Below, in pieces: positions 10,998-21,828 of a DNA stretch of 64,000 bases. The notes below the pieces were generated by a model. That model was not told the origin of the DNA, did no database searches, and saw nothing but the letters and a program-made list of their open reading frames with translations. The position numbers and the translations under genes were made by a program. Origin of the DNA: Atopsyche davidsoni. Its lineage: Eukaryota > Arthropoda > Insecta > Trichoptera > Hydrobiosidae. Where the stretch lies: the NCBI GenBank assembly GCA_022113835.1, contig JAILWY010000027.1, positions 1,118,501-1,182,500 of the forward strand. Direction: 5' to 3'. Every line of letters begins with the position of its first letter. The stretch's first letter is position 1.

Positions 10998-11021
10998 ATA
11001 TATATATATATATATATATAT
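10998..11021. repeat. (TA)n microsatellite
   Basis: About twelve TA units in a row. Confidence 0.95.
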
Positions 11022-11039
11022 TCTTCAGAAATATTTGAC

Positions 11040-11330
11040 TTTATCCAGGCAGCCTCCTCCCCCATTCAGCCGGGCGCTTCACATTCGGGATCCACGGTCC
11101 AATTGAAGACTGAAACGTTCCGTACGTGATCCACCCCATGAAGGCTAGTCCTGAAAAACGCTGCGGGTAGCAAACTGACTTCCCATGCCTCGGCGGTCAG
11201 AACTGCGGGCGCGGGTTGTCCCGTTTCACCCGCACGAAGGCTTCTTTTTTTACCCATGCTGGATTTTTTGCAGCCATTTAGCTCCCATCCCTTAAGAGGC
11301 CGGTTTCCAAATCGCCCAGACTGAATACCC
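11040..11330. promoter_or_regulatory. GC-richer unique block
   Basis: Contains CAGCCGGGCGCTTCAC, ACTGCGGGCGCGGGTTG and CGTTCCGTACGTGATCC between AT-rich flanks. A 63-codon minus-strand frame (11066-11257) has no family match. Function unknown. Confidence 0.22.
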
Positions 11331-11550
11331 TTGGAAAACTACTTTACTCTTTTTTCGCATTTAATCAGATATCACAGAAATTTTAGGAGTGACAGGAGCT
11401 ACAGTATGAGAAATTTTTTTTTGTTAAATCTGGTCCAAAAACTGATTTGGATTTTTTGAATTATAAAATAAATCAAAGATTTTGATAAACAAGACAATAA
11501 AAAAAACTGCATTTTTTAACTAAATATAAATTCGATGTTAAATAATTGAG

Positions 11551-12092
11551 TTAAGGATCTAAGTCCCATACTCGAGTATATTTGATCATTTTCTGGTCCG
11601 TTTTGCGAAAAATCGACTGCACCAATCAAGATACTTCTCTTAGTCCGAATAGAATATATTTTTATTTCTTGTAAATTTACTTTTAATATGATAAATATGT
11701 GTTTTTCCGATTGAAGTGTAGGAATTTGGAGATTCGTCATGTCCCTTTTTAAAAGTCCTAAGCATTTAAAAGTCTTTTTTTCAATTGGAATTCAAAGAAT
11801 TAATATAAAGTCTGTGCGATTTATTATTTAAAAATTAAAAAAAAAAAATCTTTAATAAACTTTGGTTTTGAAAAGTCGTCATTTTATCCAATTTTTTAAC
11901 ATCTTCAAGATTTTATTTTACCCTGAAAATGGACGTTTTTTCAATACTCTATAAAAAAATCTACTTTCGACATAGAAAATCAAAGTGACAATTAAATTAA
12001 TTAAATGACACGATTTCGCCAGGTAAAACGATCCTTTTTTTGTAGCAGACGGGGGATGGACACCAAGCAAGGTTAGGTAGCTAGACCCTTAA
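11551..12092. mobile_element. TTAA-flanked non-autonomous element, copy 1
   Basis: Starts TTAAGGATCTAAGTCCC and ends GCTAGACCCTTAA, so both edges carry TTAA and a short inverted GGRTCT/AGACCC terminus. TTAA insertion is the hallmark of piggyBac-type transposases. About 540 bp with no transposase. Shared internal landmarks are CATACTCGAG near the left edge, TTTGATCATTTTCTGGTCCG, and GCAGACGGGGGATGGACACC near the right edge. Copies at 28523-29118 and 60142-60640 have the same orientation. Confidence 0.75.
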
Positions 12093-12520
12093 TGTTATGT
12101 TAATAATAATAATAATCTAAAAATAAACATTTTGACTTGAGATGTCTTTTACTTAGTATTCTAAAAACTAGAGTTAAGTAAATAAATAAAACCTTAATAC
12201 ACAATATTCACTCTTAAATGTTGCAAAGTATTAAAACAATGTTTATACAAGTAATTAATACGATTACTCTACTTACTAATTTAATATACTTTCAGTATCA
12301 AATCAAGGGAATGCACGAGGTTGATTTCTGCATACTGGTCAGAATTTCTACAGCTTCTACCCTTGCAATAAACCTCCATTGCCGGATGTACCCGGGCCGA
12401 TATACGTAACAGCCACGATGTTTGCACACCAGACTATGGGGGATGAAAATAACCACTTTGTAGGGATTGAAGCCAGGCTAGAATACGGATGCTACTCAGT
12501 GTTCCGACTGCGCTCCATTT
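12093..12520. other. Spacer with a moderately GC-rich stretch
   Basis: About 12300-12520 is GC-richer and open for 68 codons on the plus strand (12379-12585). The frame runs into the tandem repeat and has no family resemblance, so no gene is called. Confidence 0.4.
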
Positions 12521-12757
12521 CAGATAAGTGCTCGCTTCAAATTGGGTATGGGAAAAGTCAAACTAGCTTTACAGCCCCAACATAAAACATTGGTTTAATT
12601 GACATATATTAAACCACCCTTGCTTCAGTAATATTTTTTTATACGCAAACACAAGAGATCTTCTTGAGGGACAAGGCATTTGATTGGTGAAGATCCATTA
12701 TTACAATGATAAAAGTAACTTTGTATTTTGTCTTCACTTTGAGTTTATTATATTTTT

Positions 12758-12803
12758 TGCATGACTAGTTTCAACCAAATAGACTAGGTCATCATCAAAT
12801 GCA
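12758..12803 (-). ncRNA. Hammerhead-like ribozyme motif, family A left arm
   Basis: Read on the minus strand: TGCAT (stem I), TTGATGA (core box 1, consensus CTGANGA), U, GACC, loop TAGTCTATTT, GGTT (stem II with one G-U pair), GAAAC (box 2), TAGTC, ATGCA (stem I). ACTAGT would be the very short stem III seen in Penelope-type hammerheads, with cleavage expected after the C of GTC. One core base differs (C to U in box 1), so activity is doubtful. Confidence 0.55.
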
Positions 12804-12839
12804 TAACTAAACTCAATGCAGTTAGTCTATGTTTAGTTA

Positions 12840-12885
12840 TGCATCTGATGATGACCTAGTCTATTTGCTCAAAACTAGTCATGCA
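12840..12885 (+). ncRNA. Hammerhead-like ribozyme motif, family A right arm
   Basis: TGCAT, intact CTGATGA, U, GACC, loop, GCTC, AAAAC, TAGTC, ATGCA. Box 1, stem I and the GTC cleavage triplet are intact. Stem II has one mismatch and the conserved G of GAAA is A, so it is probably dead. Confidence 0.5.
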
Positions 12886-13480
12886 AAAAATGTGGAAACA
12901 AAATACTAAGTTACTTTTATCATTATAATATATATACACAAGAGATCATTTTTTATTTGGTATGTGTGAAGTCAAAACAGTTTTAAAAACCTGCATTAAA
13001 CATAATTATAAAATATTTTCAGTCATGAATAAGCGTTGCTTCAAATTGAGTATAGAAAAAAATCAAACAATATTTTCAATCCAGGTGTAAATTTAAGTTT
13101 AATTGAAAAATATTACACCTTTTATACTTCAGTGATAAAAAATAATTTTGCATATGTAAAGATAAGCGCTCATTTCAAATTAAGCAATCCTGTATAAAAT
13201 TTGAGTTTGATTTACGTTTAATATAACGTACTTATTTCAGTGTTATATTATATAAGCAATGGCCTTATTTATGTAAAGATAAAAGCTTGCTTTAAATTGA
13301 GAGTAGGCAAGTTTTATTAGATTAAATATATATTACTAGATATCAAGCTTAAAACTTTAGTTTAATTGACATTTATAACGCCATCTTTACCCGAGTAATT
13401 TATAAACCTTACATATGTAATAAGAGGTGCTCGCTTTAAATTGGGTGAAGATTAAGTCAGACAAGTTTTATAACATATTA

Positions 13481-14479
13481 TACATCTTAAATTTAATCGA
13501 CCTATATTTCACAATACTTAAGAGGTTTATAAGCGATGACCTTGTGACGAAAGCACAAATTGTCTTGTAATAGATTGTGGCAGTCGTTTTTGGATCGTTG
13601 CCCCAAGGTTTGAGCCGAAGTTTTTAACAAAAACTAATCAATAATACGAACCATCCGAACAATCTCCTAAAAATAAAGGCGTTTTGAAATGCCATGAATT
13701 TTTTTTACATCGCCTCTGTAACTGGTTTTGTTCTTACGAGGCTTAATATACTTGCTCTATATACACTGGTTATTGAAATAGAGCCTATTTTGGCTGAATA
13801 ATAACATTATTAATTAGGTGTCAGTCTCGCAAAGCACCAAAATACGTCAGTTTTGAATTCTCAATAAAAACCTGTATGGGTTAATAATGCGGATTAATTA
13901 TAAACATTATAAATCATTGTTATGTAATTTAACTTAGGTTTAGTTTACGAACAAAGACTGGACTAATCTAACTGTATCAGTAATTATCTGTGAATGGACC
14001 TTTATCGTGGTTTAGTATTAGAGCATTATTAACGAGGCCTGTTTAGAGTTCTCCGTTCACATCGGCTTTCGAGAGTTTTAATAGTGTATCCATTTCGAAG
14101 GAACTCCGGCACGCGAGATCAAAAAGGTTCTATTAAAAAACTAAACAAGAATCAATTTGATATTCATAAGTCTAAAAAATATTTTGTATGTATGTTGCAA
14201 TCAAAAAGATAAAGCTTGCTTTAAAAGTATTTGTATAATTTTAAAAAGCAACACTCTGAAGGAATTCGGATAAAGTGTATTAGAGTAAAACAGTACAATA
14301 ACGTGCTTTTTAAGATTAGAAATGTATTAGTCAATTTAAGAGGAAACTTGCGTTGGAAACTCTGAGTAAAATTTATTAGACCAACACAAGTAAATTCAAG
14401 AAAAAGTCTGCGCTTGAAGACGAAAAGAGAAAGAGCAATACTCTAAAAGCATCGGAATAAATTAAATAGAAACCGTCAA
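13481..14479. other. Intergenic, no gene seen
   Basis: AT-rich, no recognisable features. Confidence 0.6.
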
Positions 14480-14730
14480 CATGCCTCTCTTTACTCCACA
14501 TCCAGAACACACTTTGTGCTCAAACATCCCGGCTGGAGCTTCATCCCTCGAACTGGCGATATCGAAAGCGGGTCAGATAGGAAGTATTGTACGTGCCGCC
14601 GAGGCTTTCAGGGGGACCTTATTTGCCGGAGGGGAGAGGGTTGCATCTCTCACAATTCGAATGGCGCTTTCATTTATTTATAACGTATTTTTCTGCCCCC
14701 CTTTTCCACCCCTGTCTGCACTTTTATTAT
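14480..14730. promoter_or_regulatory. GC-richer unique block
   Basis: Contains GCGATATCGAAAGCGGGTC and TGCCGCCGAGGCTTTCAGG, then CATTTATTTATAACG. Two overlapping plus-strand frames (14481-14768, 14587-14799) have no recognisable domain. A candidate non-coding element. Confidence 0.22.
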
Positions 14731-16461
14731 TCAGGAAATTTCGGCATGAAAATATTGCTATTTTTTAAACGGTATTTTGTCTGCGGGGATCGAAAATAAA
14801 AAAATGCTACTTGAGAAAATCAATCCATTGATAAAAATTTGTGCAACAAAGCGTTCTTGGAAATAACGGTATTAAACACAGTTTTTGAGTAATAATATTA
14901 TTTTGTTTTGTTATAGTTCCTTGTATTCATATATATTGCAAATTGCTTTTGTGCCGGTGTTTCAGTACTTGGACGCAATTACGTAAATTTTGAAATAAAC
15001 ATAATTGCAAAATTTTCATGTAGTTTTATGAAAGTTTATTAAAGCTCAAAAAGTTTTTGATAACTCAATTCACGTTGTTATATAAATTATTTGTAAAACT
15101 AAGCGCGGTATAATGAAAAAAGTTTTCTAATCAAAATTCCTAATAACGCCAGACAATAACTAAATATGGATTCCACACATCTGTATCTTTTTTACCCCAG
15201 AATTGTTCTCAAATTCTCGAATATTCCGTCTGCCCACATTCTAACCCTCGAATAACCTAATTCCCTCTCCTCACCCGCATCAGGGTTACCCTTATATTAA
15301 AATCAAGTTGTAAGTATATTAAAGCTTCAATAAAACTAAAAATTGTCTCGTTGAGTTATTATTTTTTGGTATTATATAATTGCAAATGTCGAAATCGATT
15401 TTTTTCATTTTTCTTGTATAATATATTTGAATATGAGACAGACTTGCAATTTATTAAATACAGATATATAAATAACCTTTCAGTAGCGATAAGATAGTAT
15501 TGCGATTATATCGAATCTGATTTGGTTCTAGTAATAAGTTTGTTCAATTGTACACAGATTTTTCTAGTACAGTTAACCTCTACTTTGACACTAGATACTC
15601 TATGTAGAAAAAATATATTTTCTTGGACACAACCTTTATAAAATGTATCTAACTTATTTAAATATTCGGCGTCTCAATTTGTTTCAAGTTCCTGAAGATG
15701 GCTTCAATACTAAAGAGGAGTATGAGGAGTTTTAAAACAGAAAAACCAAAAACACGCTAGTAGAATATTAATACGATTTAAGTATCATTGTATTAATGGG
15801 AAAAAATGCCATTATTTATGACTTATCAACACCATCCCCATGGCTGTGAGCGTATGGTGGTAGCCCTGGCTCGGCTGAATATTGTTTCTGATTGCCAAGC
15901 ACGTCCCAGCAAAATCTCACCCCATAATTTCGAATAGACTACTTTTTCTCTGGGCCGATACGATTGCTTTATTCCTCATGACAGTCGATAAGACGAAGTC
16001 CCTGTAATTTTGTTTTTATTTTTTCGGGAATTTTCTTGAAATAATACAATAAGCCGTTTGAAATGGTCGCTTTGTATGTATTGCCGTCGTTTACACTAAT
16101 GGCAAAGCGAAAATCGACGAAAACCGTAAAAATGCTGTGGCATTTGAGTATCACGATCGATTTTTTGATTTTAGGTTTAAATTTTTGATAAATCTTAAAC
16201 ATAACATAATGAAGAGACCAATAAAAATGACCTCAAAAAATTACATATATGCTGAATCTATTCAATTGATTTGCAGACTGAATCTACATTTGGATCCAAA
16301 AAAGTGTATTAGTTGATATTTGATTAATGGTTAATATCTGTTAAATCAATCACTTTGTTTACGAACTCTTTGAATAGTGGCTATTTTTAAAAAATATAAA
16401 TTGAACAAAACTTATCGTAATCTTTTAGCCATTTTGCTTGCCGTGATAAATATTGTTTTGA
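14731..16461. other. Intergenic, no gene seen
   Basis: Mostly AT-rich. A GC-richer patch lies at about 15830-15960. At 15690-15735, TTCCTGAAGATGGCTTC resembles the first half of the hammerhead-like repeats (families A and C) but lacks a matching GAAAC half. Confidence 0.55.
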
Positions 16462-16545
16462 AAAAAATACTTGAGTGATTTTCCACGTGTTCGTTTTTTT
16501 ATTTGTGACCGGTTTCGCCAACCTTTCACGTTGGCATTATCAAAC
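16462..16545. repeat. Family B single arm
   Basis: AAATACTTGAGTGATTTTCC, then GTGACCGGTTTCGCC, CCTTTCACGTTGGCATTATC and AAACA followed by an A run. This matches the left arm of the 50182 hairpin almost base for base. Only one arm is present. Confidence 0.75.
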
Positions 16546-16646
16546 AAAAAAAAAAATTGTAAGTATTACGAGTATCGTTAATTTGTTATTTCTTCATAGA
16601 AATGTGTTGGTAACTAGTAGGATATTTATTATTTGTCTAATGAACT

Positions 16647-16711
16647 GGTCTTTAAGCTCAGTCAGTTAGTTCAGAACATAGGGTTGATGGGGGGTTGAAA
16701 ACCCTTTGACC
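16647..16711 (+). repeat. tRNA-like relic
   Basis: GGTC...GACC ends could pair as an acceptor stem; AAGCTCAGTCAGTTAGTTC resembles a D-arm/A box; GGGGGTTGAAAACCC resembles a T-arm with a changed B box. The anticodon arm is not convincing. Probably a SINE or tRNA pseudogene. Confidence 0.35.
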
Positions 16712-16946
16712 GGCAGGGCTGCGGCTTGGGCTCTGGTTTCCTGTTCAGTGGCCGTGGCTCACGCCCGGGCACACTCTGCGCTCGTAATCTGCTTATGAGG
16801 TATTGCAATCTGTGTAATGCCTTGTAGAATAGACAGAATACACTGCAACAAGCATGAATAGCCTAAAAAATAGGAGATTACGATTTTACGATAAGTGAGC
16901 GCTTTTGTTCCTACAGAAATAAATAATCGCATCGCCGTTTATATAT

Positions 16947-17760
16947 AAACATGTGTGTGCATTAATTTTTTCGGATTTTTTTAAGAGATAGCGTTACTAG
17001 TTTTGAATCGCATCAGGCTATACATTAACATTTCATTGTAAAGCGTCATTATTGCGCTTTTGTTTTCAGCACATGTCATATCGCTGAAGCGTATACAACA
17101 AAATTGGGTGCCACATGAATTGAAGCCGAGACACGTCGAAAGGCGATTTTGCATTTCGGAAATGCTGCTTGAACGCCACAAAAAGAAGTCATTTTTGCAT
17201 TGTATTATCGCTGGTGATAAAAAATGGGTTTGCTACGACAACTTGAAGCGTAAAAAGTCATGGGGTAAGCCCGGAGGCCAAATTATTACGGGCAAGTTCT
17301 ACAGACAACAATTGATGCTTTTGAAGCGAGCATTGGCAGAAAAACGGCCAGAATATGCGACCAGGCCCAAGTCTGTTATTTTACATCATGATAATACTCG
17401 GCCACATGTTGCTAAATCGGTTAAAACCTATTTGGAAAACAGTGGATGGGAAGTTCTGCCTCACCCGCCTTATAGCCCAGACCTTGGCCCTTCCGACTAC
17501 CACTTGTTTCAATCGATGCAAAATGCCCTTTCTGGAATACGCTTCACTTCTGAACAGGGTATCAAAAATTGCTTTGATTCTTTCTTGTCTTCAAAAGACG
17601 AACAGTTCTTTTGGGATGGAATCCATAATTTGCCCGAAAGATGAGAAAAAGTAATGGCTAGCGATGGACAATACTTTGATTAGAATATATTGTACCGATT
17701 TTTTTATAATAAAGCTCCAATTTCACGAAAAAATCCGAAAAAATTAATGAATACACCGTA
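16947..17760 (+). mobile_element. mariner element (second family), both ends present, internally deleted
   Basis: The left end reads GTGTGTGCATTAATTTTTTC and the right end, on the other strand, TATACGGTGTATTCATTAAT followed by TTTTTCGGATTTTTT, so the terminal repeats match over about 30 bp. A full mariner is about 1.3 kb; this one is about 0.8 kb. A shorter relative lies at 51177-51374. Confidence 0.88.
17060..17683 (+). pseudogene. mariner transposase pseudogene, C-terminal part
   Basis: Recognisable from NWVPHELKPRHVERRFC onwards. First Asp in IIAGDKKW (the family has GDE), second in VILHHDN, third in YSPDLGPSDYHLF, with 34 residues between the last two, i.e. a DD34D mariner. The DNA-binding N-terminus is missing and a stretch is deleted between KKSWGKPG and GQIITGKFYRQQL. 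The HNLPERW motif ends in a TGA at 17642 in place of Trp, after which EKVMASDGQYFD continues to a TAG at 17681. Not functional. Confidence 0.92.
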
Positions 17761-18939
17761 TACTAGTTTCAATAGAAACAGTATTTTAAGCTTACGTGTC
17801 GAATAAAACATGTAGAAGGAAAATAATATATATTTAAATATAAACCTTACTAAGACTATGGGCGGCGAAAGGTTTGCTGAAAAAATTGTAATAGAAAGTT
17901 CCTAAAATTGTTTATTCCAGCGTTATCTCTGTGTAGTCATTATTGGTTGCGCTGAAAGTCTGTCATTATAGATTAAGGGTTTAAAAGGATACTCGAGTCT
18001 TAAAAAAAATATGCCTCACTAAAAATGGGGCGGAAAAATAAAGGCTTCTTTCGATAACGGAATAATCCTTAAGAAATTTAAGAAGTTACTTTCACGAATA
18101 AAAACTGCCAGTGAGCGCTGTAGATGTTTTTTCAGGGTTTGACCTTTTCGCACTTTAATATCGCTGAAAATATCCAATAGAAAATACAATCATCGTCTTC
18201 GCGCTGAAACTTCGGTGAGGATTAGCATTTTTACGAAGTCAGTTTTTTATAGAACCTTCTGAATTAAAAGACGGCGCTTCCCTTTCCTTCGCCAGGATTA
18301 AATTAAAATTAAACACATCGTGCCGTCATTTGCGCAAAAAGTAAATCCCTCGATGCCAAAACTTCGCCAGTATTGCAATCCTTGTGTAGTTTTAAAATAT
18401 TTTTTAACTGCTTCTACAAGTTTTTCCAGTTTGTGTAAAATAATTATTTGTCGTTAATAATGACCACCGTTACAATAAAAAAATACTTGACTACTCTTTA
18501 GAACAAACGCAGCAAAAAAAATTATATTTGAAACACCTGCCAACAAGTAAATTTTTTGTTAAAATTATTACTGATTTAGAACATTCCACTCACAAGTTTT
18601 GATTTATTTCAACCCCTAACGAATGCAAATGGATTCAAATTTAAACATTGTAGGGTGTCTATTTGTTATTAAGATTGGTCGGAACGAAACAATAAATATT
18701 TGTGAAGCCGGGAAGATCTTCTCTAAAATAATAAACCAATAACGTTCTCTCGAATCCAGACGGTGATGAATATTAATATCAAATATATTGTTACGCTGAA
18801 CCTAAATAAATGCTCCGTTATATTTTTTGATATTTTTTTACTACATCTTTGCAATATTTTTATTCATTTCATGATGCTTTAGTATTCATAGCAAATATAA
18901 TAATAATAAACAAATTTAAAACGTATTTATTTTATACTA
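17761..18939. other. Intergenic, no gene seen
   Basis: AT-rich, with slightly GC-richer DNA at 18110-18310. No coding or repeat signal. Confidence 0.6.
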
Positions 18940-19186
18940 CACTCGGCGTCACAAAAATCGCACCTCCAAATTTTTTTTCTTAAAACGACTTTTAATCATA
19001 TTTCGTCAATGGTAAGAACATGATTGTGAGGTATCATTGGAAAGAGAATTTATTGAACTCGCAGAAAAAGGAAACAGATTGTTATTTTTTAACAGGCCAT
19101 TTGAAAAAAAAAGAAGGATTTAAAAAATCAAGAAAATAACGAGTTTTTATTTTTAGAATTAGTGTACAAAATTTACAAAAAGAGAC

Positions 19187-20244
19187 TTAAATTCTAATGT
19201 TACCCCCCCTAGCTTTAATGACGGCGTCCATGCGGTCCTTCATAAACCTCACCAGGGTCACCACCCTTTCCTGAGGTAAGTTCTCCCATTCCTCAACGAC
19301 GGCATCTTCGAGCACGTGATCCTGCTCCTACCACTCTTGAAGAGTGGTAGGAGCAGGATCACGTGCTCTCACACGGCGTTTCACATCATCCCAGAGGTGC
19401 TCGATCGGGTTCAAGTCTGGACTTCGCGCTGGCCACTGCATAACGGGGATCTCTACCTCTTGCAAGTAATCCCGCACAATGAATGCTGTGTGGCAACGGG
19501 CGTTATCCTGCATTAACATGAACCCATCGCCCACAAAACCAGCATATGGGACTACATGCTCTTCCAGAATCTCCGTTATATAGCGACTAGCGTTCAGCGA
19601 CCCTTGCCCGCGACCGCCTCCAGTCCGGGAAACGCACACAAGTTCCGTTTTCCCGTCGATAGACATGCCGCCCCAGAACATGCACGATCCACCCCCGTAT
19701 TCAACGGATTCTTCAAAGCAGGATTGTGCGAACCGCTCTCCCTGTCTTCTGTACACTCTTCTACGGCCGTCGTTGCAGAAAAAGCTCACCCTCGTCTCGT
19801 CAGAGAAGAGAACGGTCCTCCACTGTTCAAGTGACCAATCGTGATGTTCGCGAGCAAACTGAAGTCGGTCTCTGCGATGGTGTGCAGTCAGTTTTGGTCC
19901 TTTAGCAGGTCTGTAGGCTGCAATTTTCTTCTCTCGCAGTCTTCTTCTAACCGTGGAGACACTTACAGAAGTTCTACGAGCTGATCGGAGCTGCTGTTGC
20001 AACTCAACAGCATTAGAGAACCGATTGCGCAAAGATCTGGTTACAATGAACCGATCATCTCTTTCTGCTGTGCAGCGTTTTCTGATCCACGTCTTCTGAT
20101 ATAGCCACCAGTCTCTTGGAATCGTTGGTACACACGCCAAACAGAAAAACGGCTTAAGTTCAGTTGTCGAGCAACATCACACTGCCGCATTCCCGATTGC
20201 AGCAGTGCAATCACTTGAGAGGCTTCATCAGCGGTAGTATCCAT
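19187..20244 (-). pseudogene. Tc1 transposase pseudogene (frameshift plus premature stop)
   Basis: DD34E transposase on the minus strand. It starts at ATG 20244 with MDTTADEASQVIALLQSG and a paired-type helix-turn-helix (QCDVARQLNLSRFSVWRVYQ). Near 20080-20086 the frame shifts and continues as RKRCTAERDDRFIV. Catalytic residues are visible: LFSDETRV, LMQDNARCHT and SPDLNPIEHLWDDVK, with 34 residues between the last Asp and Glu. After PAPTTLQEW a stop is created by the palindrome at 19310-19368. The rest of the C-terminus (AVVEEWENLPQERV, then MDAVIKARGGNIRI) follows to TAA at 19187-19189. No functional enzyme is expected. Confidence 0.93.
19310..19368. repeat. 59-bp perfect palindrome inside the Tc1 transposase
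   Basis: Two 29-bp arms (19310-19338 and 19340-19368) around one G. The arm includes CACGTGATCCTGCTCCTACC. One arm is the expected coding sequence (DPAPTTLQE); the other is an inverted copy of it inserted in the gene, adding about seven codons and a TAG. Confidence 0.95.
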
Positions 20245-20567
20245 CTTGAGGTGTATTTTCCTGGCTTGTAAGGTTCACGTGTGTTCTCTGTAAAGTCTGG
20301 ATACTGACTGACCCACAATTTACCTGGAATTACCCTTTTATACCCTTGTCAAGTAGTGCAACTTGTGACCCTTTTAACGCGCATTTTCGATTTCTTTCCA
20401 ATATTTCGTAGTAAGCACTATTCTTTTCATTAAAACGATGATTAATTAAAGGTAATTAAATGTACTTTCAAATTATACCAATATTAATTAAATAAAATGT
20501 ATGCGCTAGCTGCTAGAGACGCTATATACAAATTTTGCAAAAGGTGCGATTTTTTTGACGCTGAGTG

Positions 20568-21413
20568 TATTTCGTTTAAGAGTCTTCAAGTTTTTATTAC
20601 TGAGGTTGTAGAGCTTTTTCAATGTTTAAAACATCGTCAATAATTATTGTCAAATATACATCATAAAATATATTTTTTTAAATTATTGAACGTTAATAAT
20701 TAAGCATAAAAATATATATATTTATATAAACTTAGATATACCGTGAGAGCAAATATGGAATGCATTTTATTACAATCCGCACTAAAAGAAATATGCATAA
20801 TCATGATGAATACTTATAATGTAGTTATTAATTTGTATTTATTAAGTATAAGAAAATAATATAAGGTTAGATATTTTTTTAGACCGTTTAAATTAAAATA
20901 TCTTAGGCGGTTTAGTTACTCAATGTTTCAATTCAAACATTGGTAAAAAATCATGAAACAAAGTGAAATTTTAAATTGATTTCAAAGATGGCAGTTCGAG
21001 TGAATATAACAGTTCTTTAAAACCGTATTTCAACATGATTAAATAATTAAGAAGGGGTTAAAGTGTTGCCGACCCCTGTAGTGCAGTGCCGGTGGCGTAT
21101 GATTCAGCAGGTGATTTTTTAATGGAGCGGGGCGCGGCCAACCATTTCCTAACGATCCATTTGCCCATAATAAAGAATACTGTTCCACGAAACGCCTGCT
21201 AAGTAGAGGTTATACTTTTTATGAATGCCTTTTAGAAAAAAACTAATTTTCACCTTAAAAAACTAAAGTAAAATTTCAACGACTGTAAAAAGTGATCCTG
21301 AATTTTAATAATTTCTATTTTCTTTTCATTTGTAACAATAAGGTTTTTGTAAAATAGCACCGCTATATTTATTTTTATATTATACAATTTTGTAGGGATA
21401 AACAAATCAGGCT
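20568..21413. other. Intergenic, no gene seen
   Basis: AT-rich, with a GC-richer stretch at 21060-21190. No recognisable feature. Confidence 0.6.
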
Positions 21414-21458
21414 AGTAGTATTTAGTATGGCACGGTTTTTGCCATACTAACTACTACT
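21414..21458. repeat. Short inverted repeat
   Basis: Arms of 18 bp (AGTAGTATTTAGTATGGC at 21414-21431 and its complement at 21441-21458, one mismatch) around a 9-base loop. Could be a tiny MITE remnant or a cruciform; no transcript evidence. Confidence 0.6.
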
Positions 21459-21828
21459 ACGTCTTAATATCCTAGTTATAAAATAAACAAGCCATCAACT
21501 AAAAAAAATGTAGGAAATAATTGTAAAATAATAATTTTATAAAAATCAATGTTAAATGTTGGAGGCACCTCTACTTCTAACCGTCGCACTTGGGTTAGTA
21601 GTTTCCAGAAGTCCAGGGCTGGGCTGATTTAGATAGACGAGCGGCAATATTTCCTTGTTATGATTTAATTTTTGCTCGTCATTGCCGCCGCGGGGTGCAA
21701 GGGGCCCGGTGAGTGGTGCAGGGGCTGGGAGGGGAACCACGCGAGATGTATGCATGTTTTAATTAATTAGCATCTCGTGTAGATACATTATACTTATACT
21801 ATATTTTATAATTCATGTGATTCAAATA
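21459..21828. promoter_or_regulatory. Spacer with GC-richer block (about 21560-21750)
   Basis: Contains CATTGCCGCCGCGGGGTGC and GGGGCCCGGTGAGTGG. A 67-codon minus-strand frame (21552-21755) has no family match. Confidence 0.2.

Larger units (their letters stand above)
12661..12935. mobile_element. Family A foldback element, copy 1, with 12-bp target duplication
   Basis: A 275-bp insertion flanked by ACACAAGAGATC at 12649-12660 and 12936-12947. It begins with a unique head (GAGGGACAAGGCATTTGATT) followed by two long inverted arms: ATGATAAAAGTAACTTTGT on the left, AAGTTACTTTTATCAT on the right. Each arm carries a hammerhead-like motif, on the minus strand at 12758-12803 and on the plus strand at 12840-12885. 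A 12-bp duplication is unusual for classic MITEs and fits retroelement-style insertion. The same head and arms recur at 48748-48923 and 50458-50688. Confidence 0.8.
12520..13480. repeat. Diverged tandem array, about 115-220 bp units
   Basis: The motif GATAAGYGCTYGCTTYAAATTG recurs in variant form near 12523, 13027, 13162, 13278 and 13422, mostly followed by a TCAAAC/TTTA segment and TTTAATTGACATATAT-like DNA. Excluding the family A insertion at 12661-12935 and its target duplication, spacings are about 217, 135, 116 and 144 bp. Units are old and degraded; their origin is unknown. Confidence 0.6.
18940..20567 (-). mobile_element. Tc1-type transposon, near full length
   Basis: Flanked by TA on each side. 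The left end is CACTCGGCGTCACAAAAATC; the right end on the other strand is CACTCAGCGTCAAAAAAATC; both then read GCACCT. The length of about 1.63 kb is right for a Tc1 element and the single transposase lies inside on the minus strand. The only gross changes are a frameshift and a 59-bp palindrome in the gene, so it looks fairly young. Confidence 0.93.

Noticed and set aside
14601..14613. GAGGCTTTCAGGG shared with 50856-50868
   Set aside because: A 13-base match between two places in 64 kb is expected by chance; flanks do not align well.
19556..19834. 92-codon plus-strand frame
   Set aside because: Antisense shadow of the Tc1 transposase.
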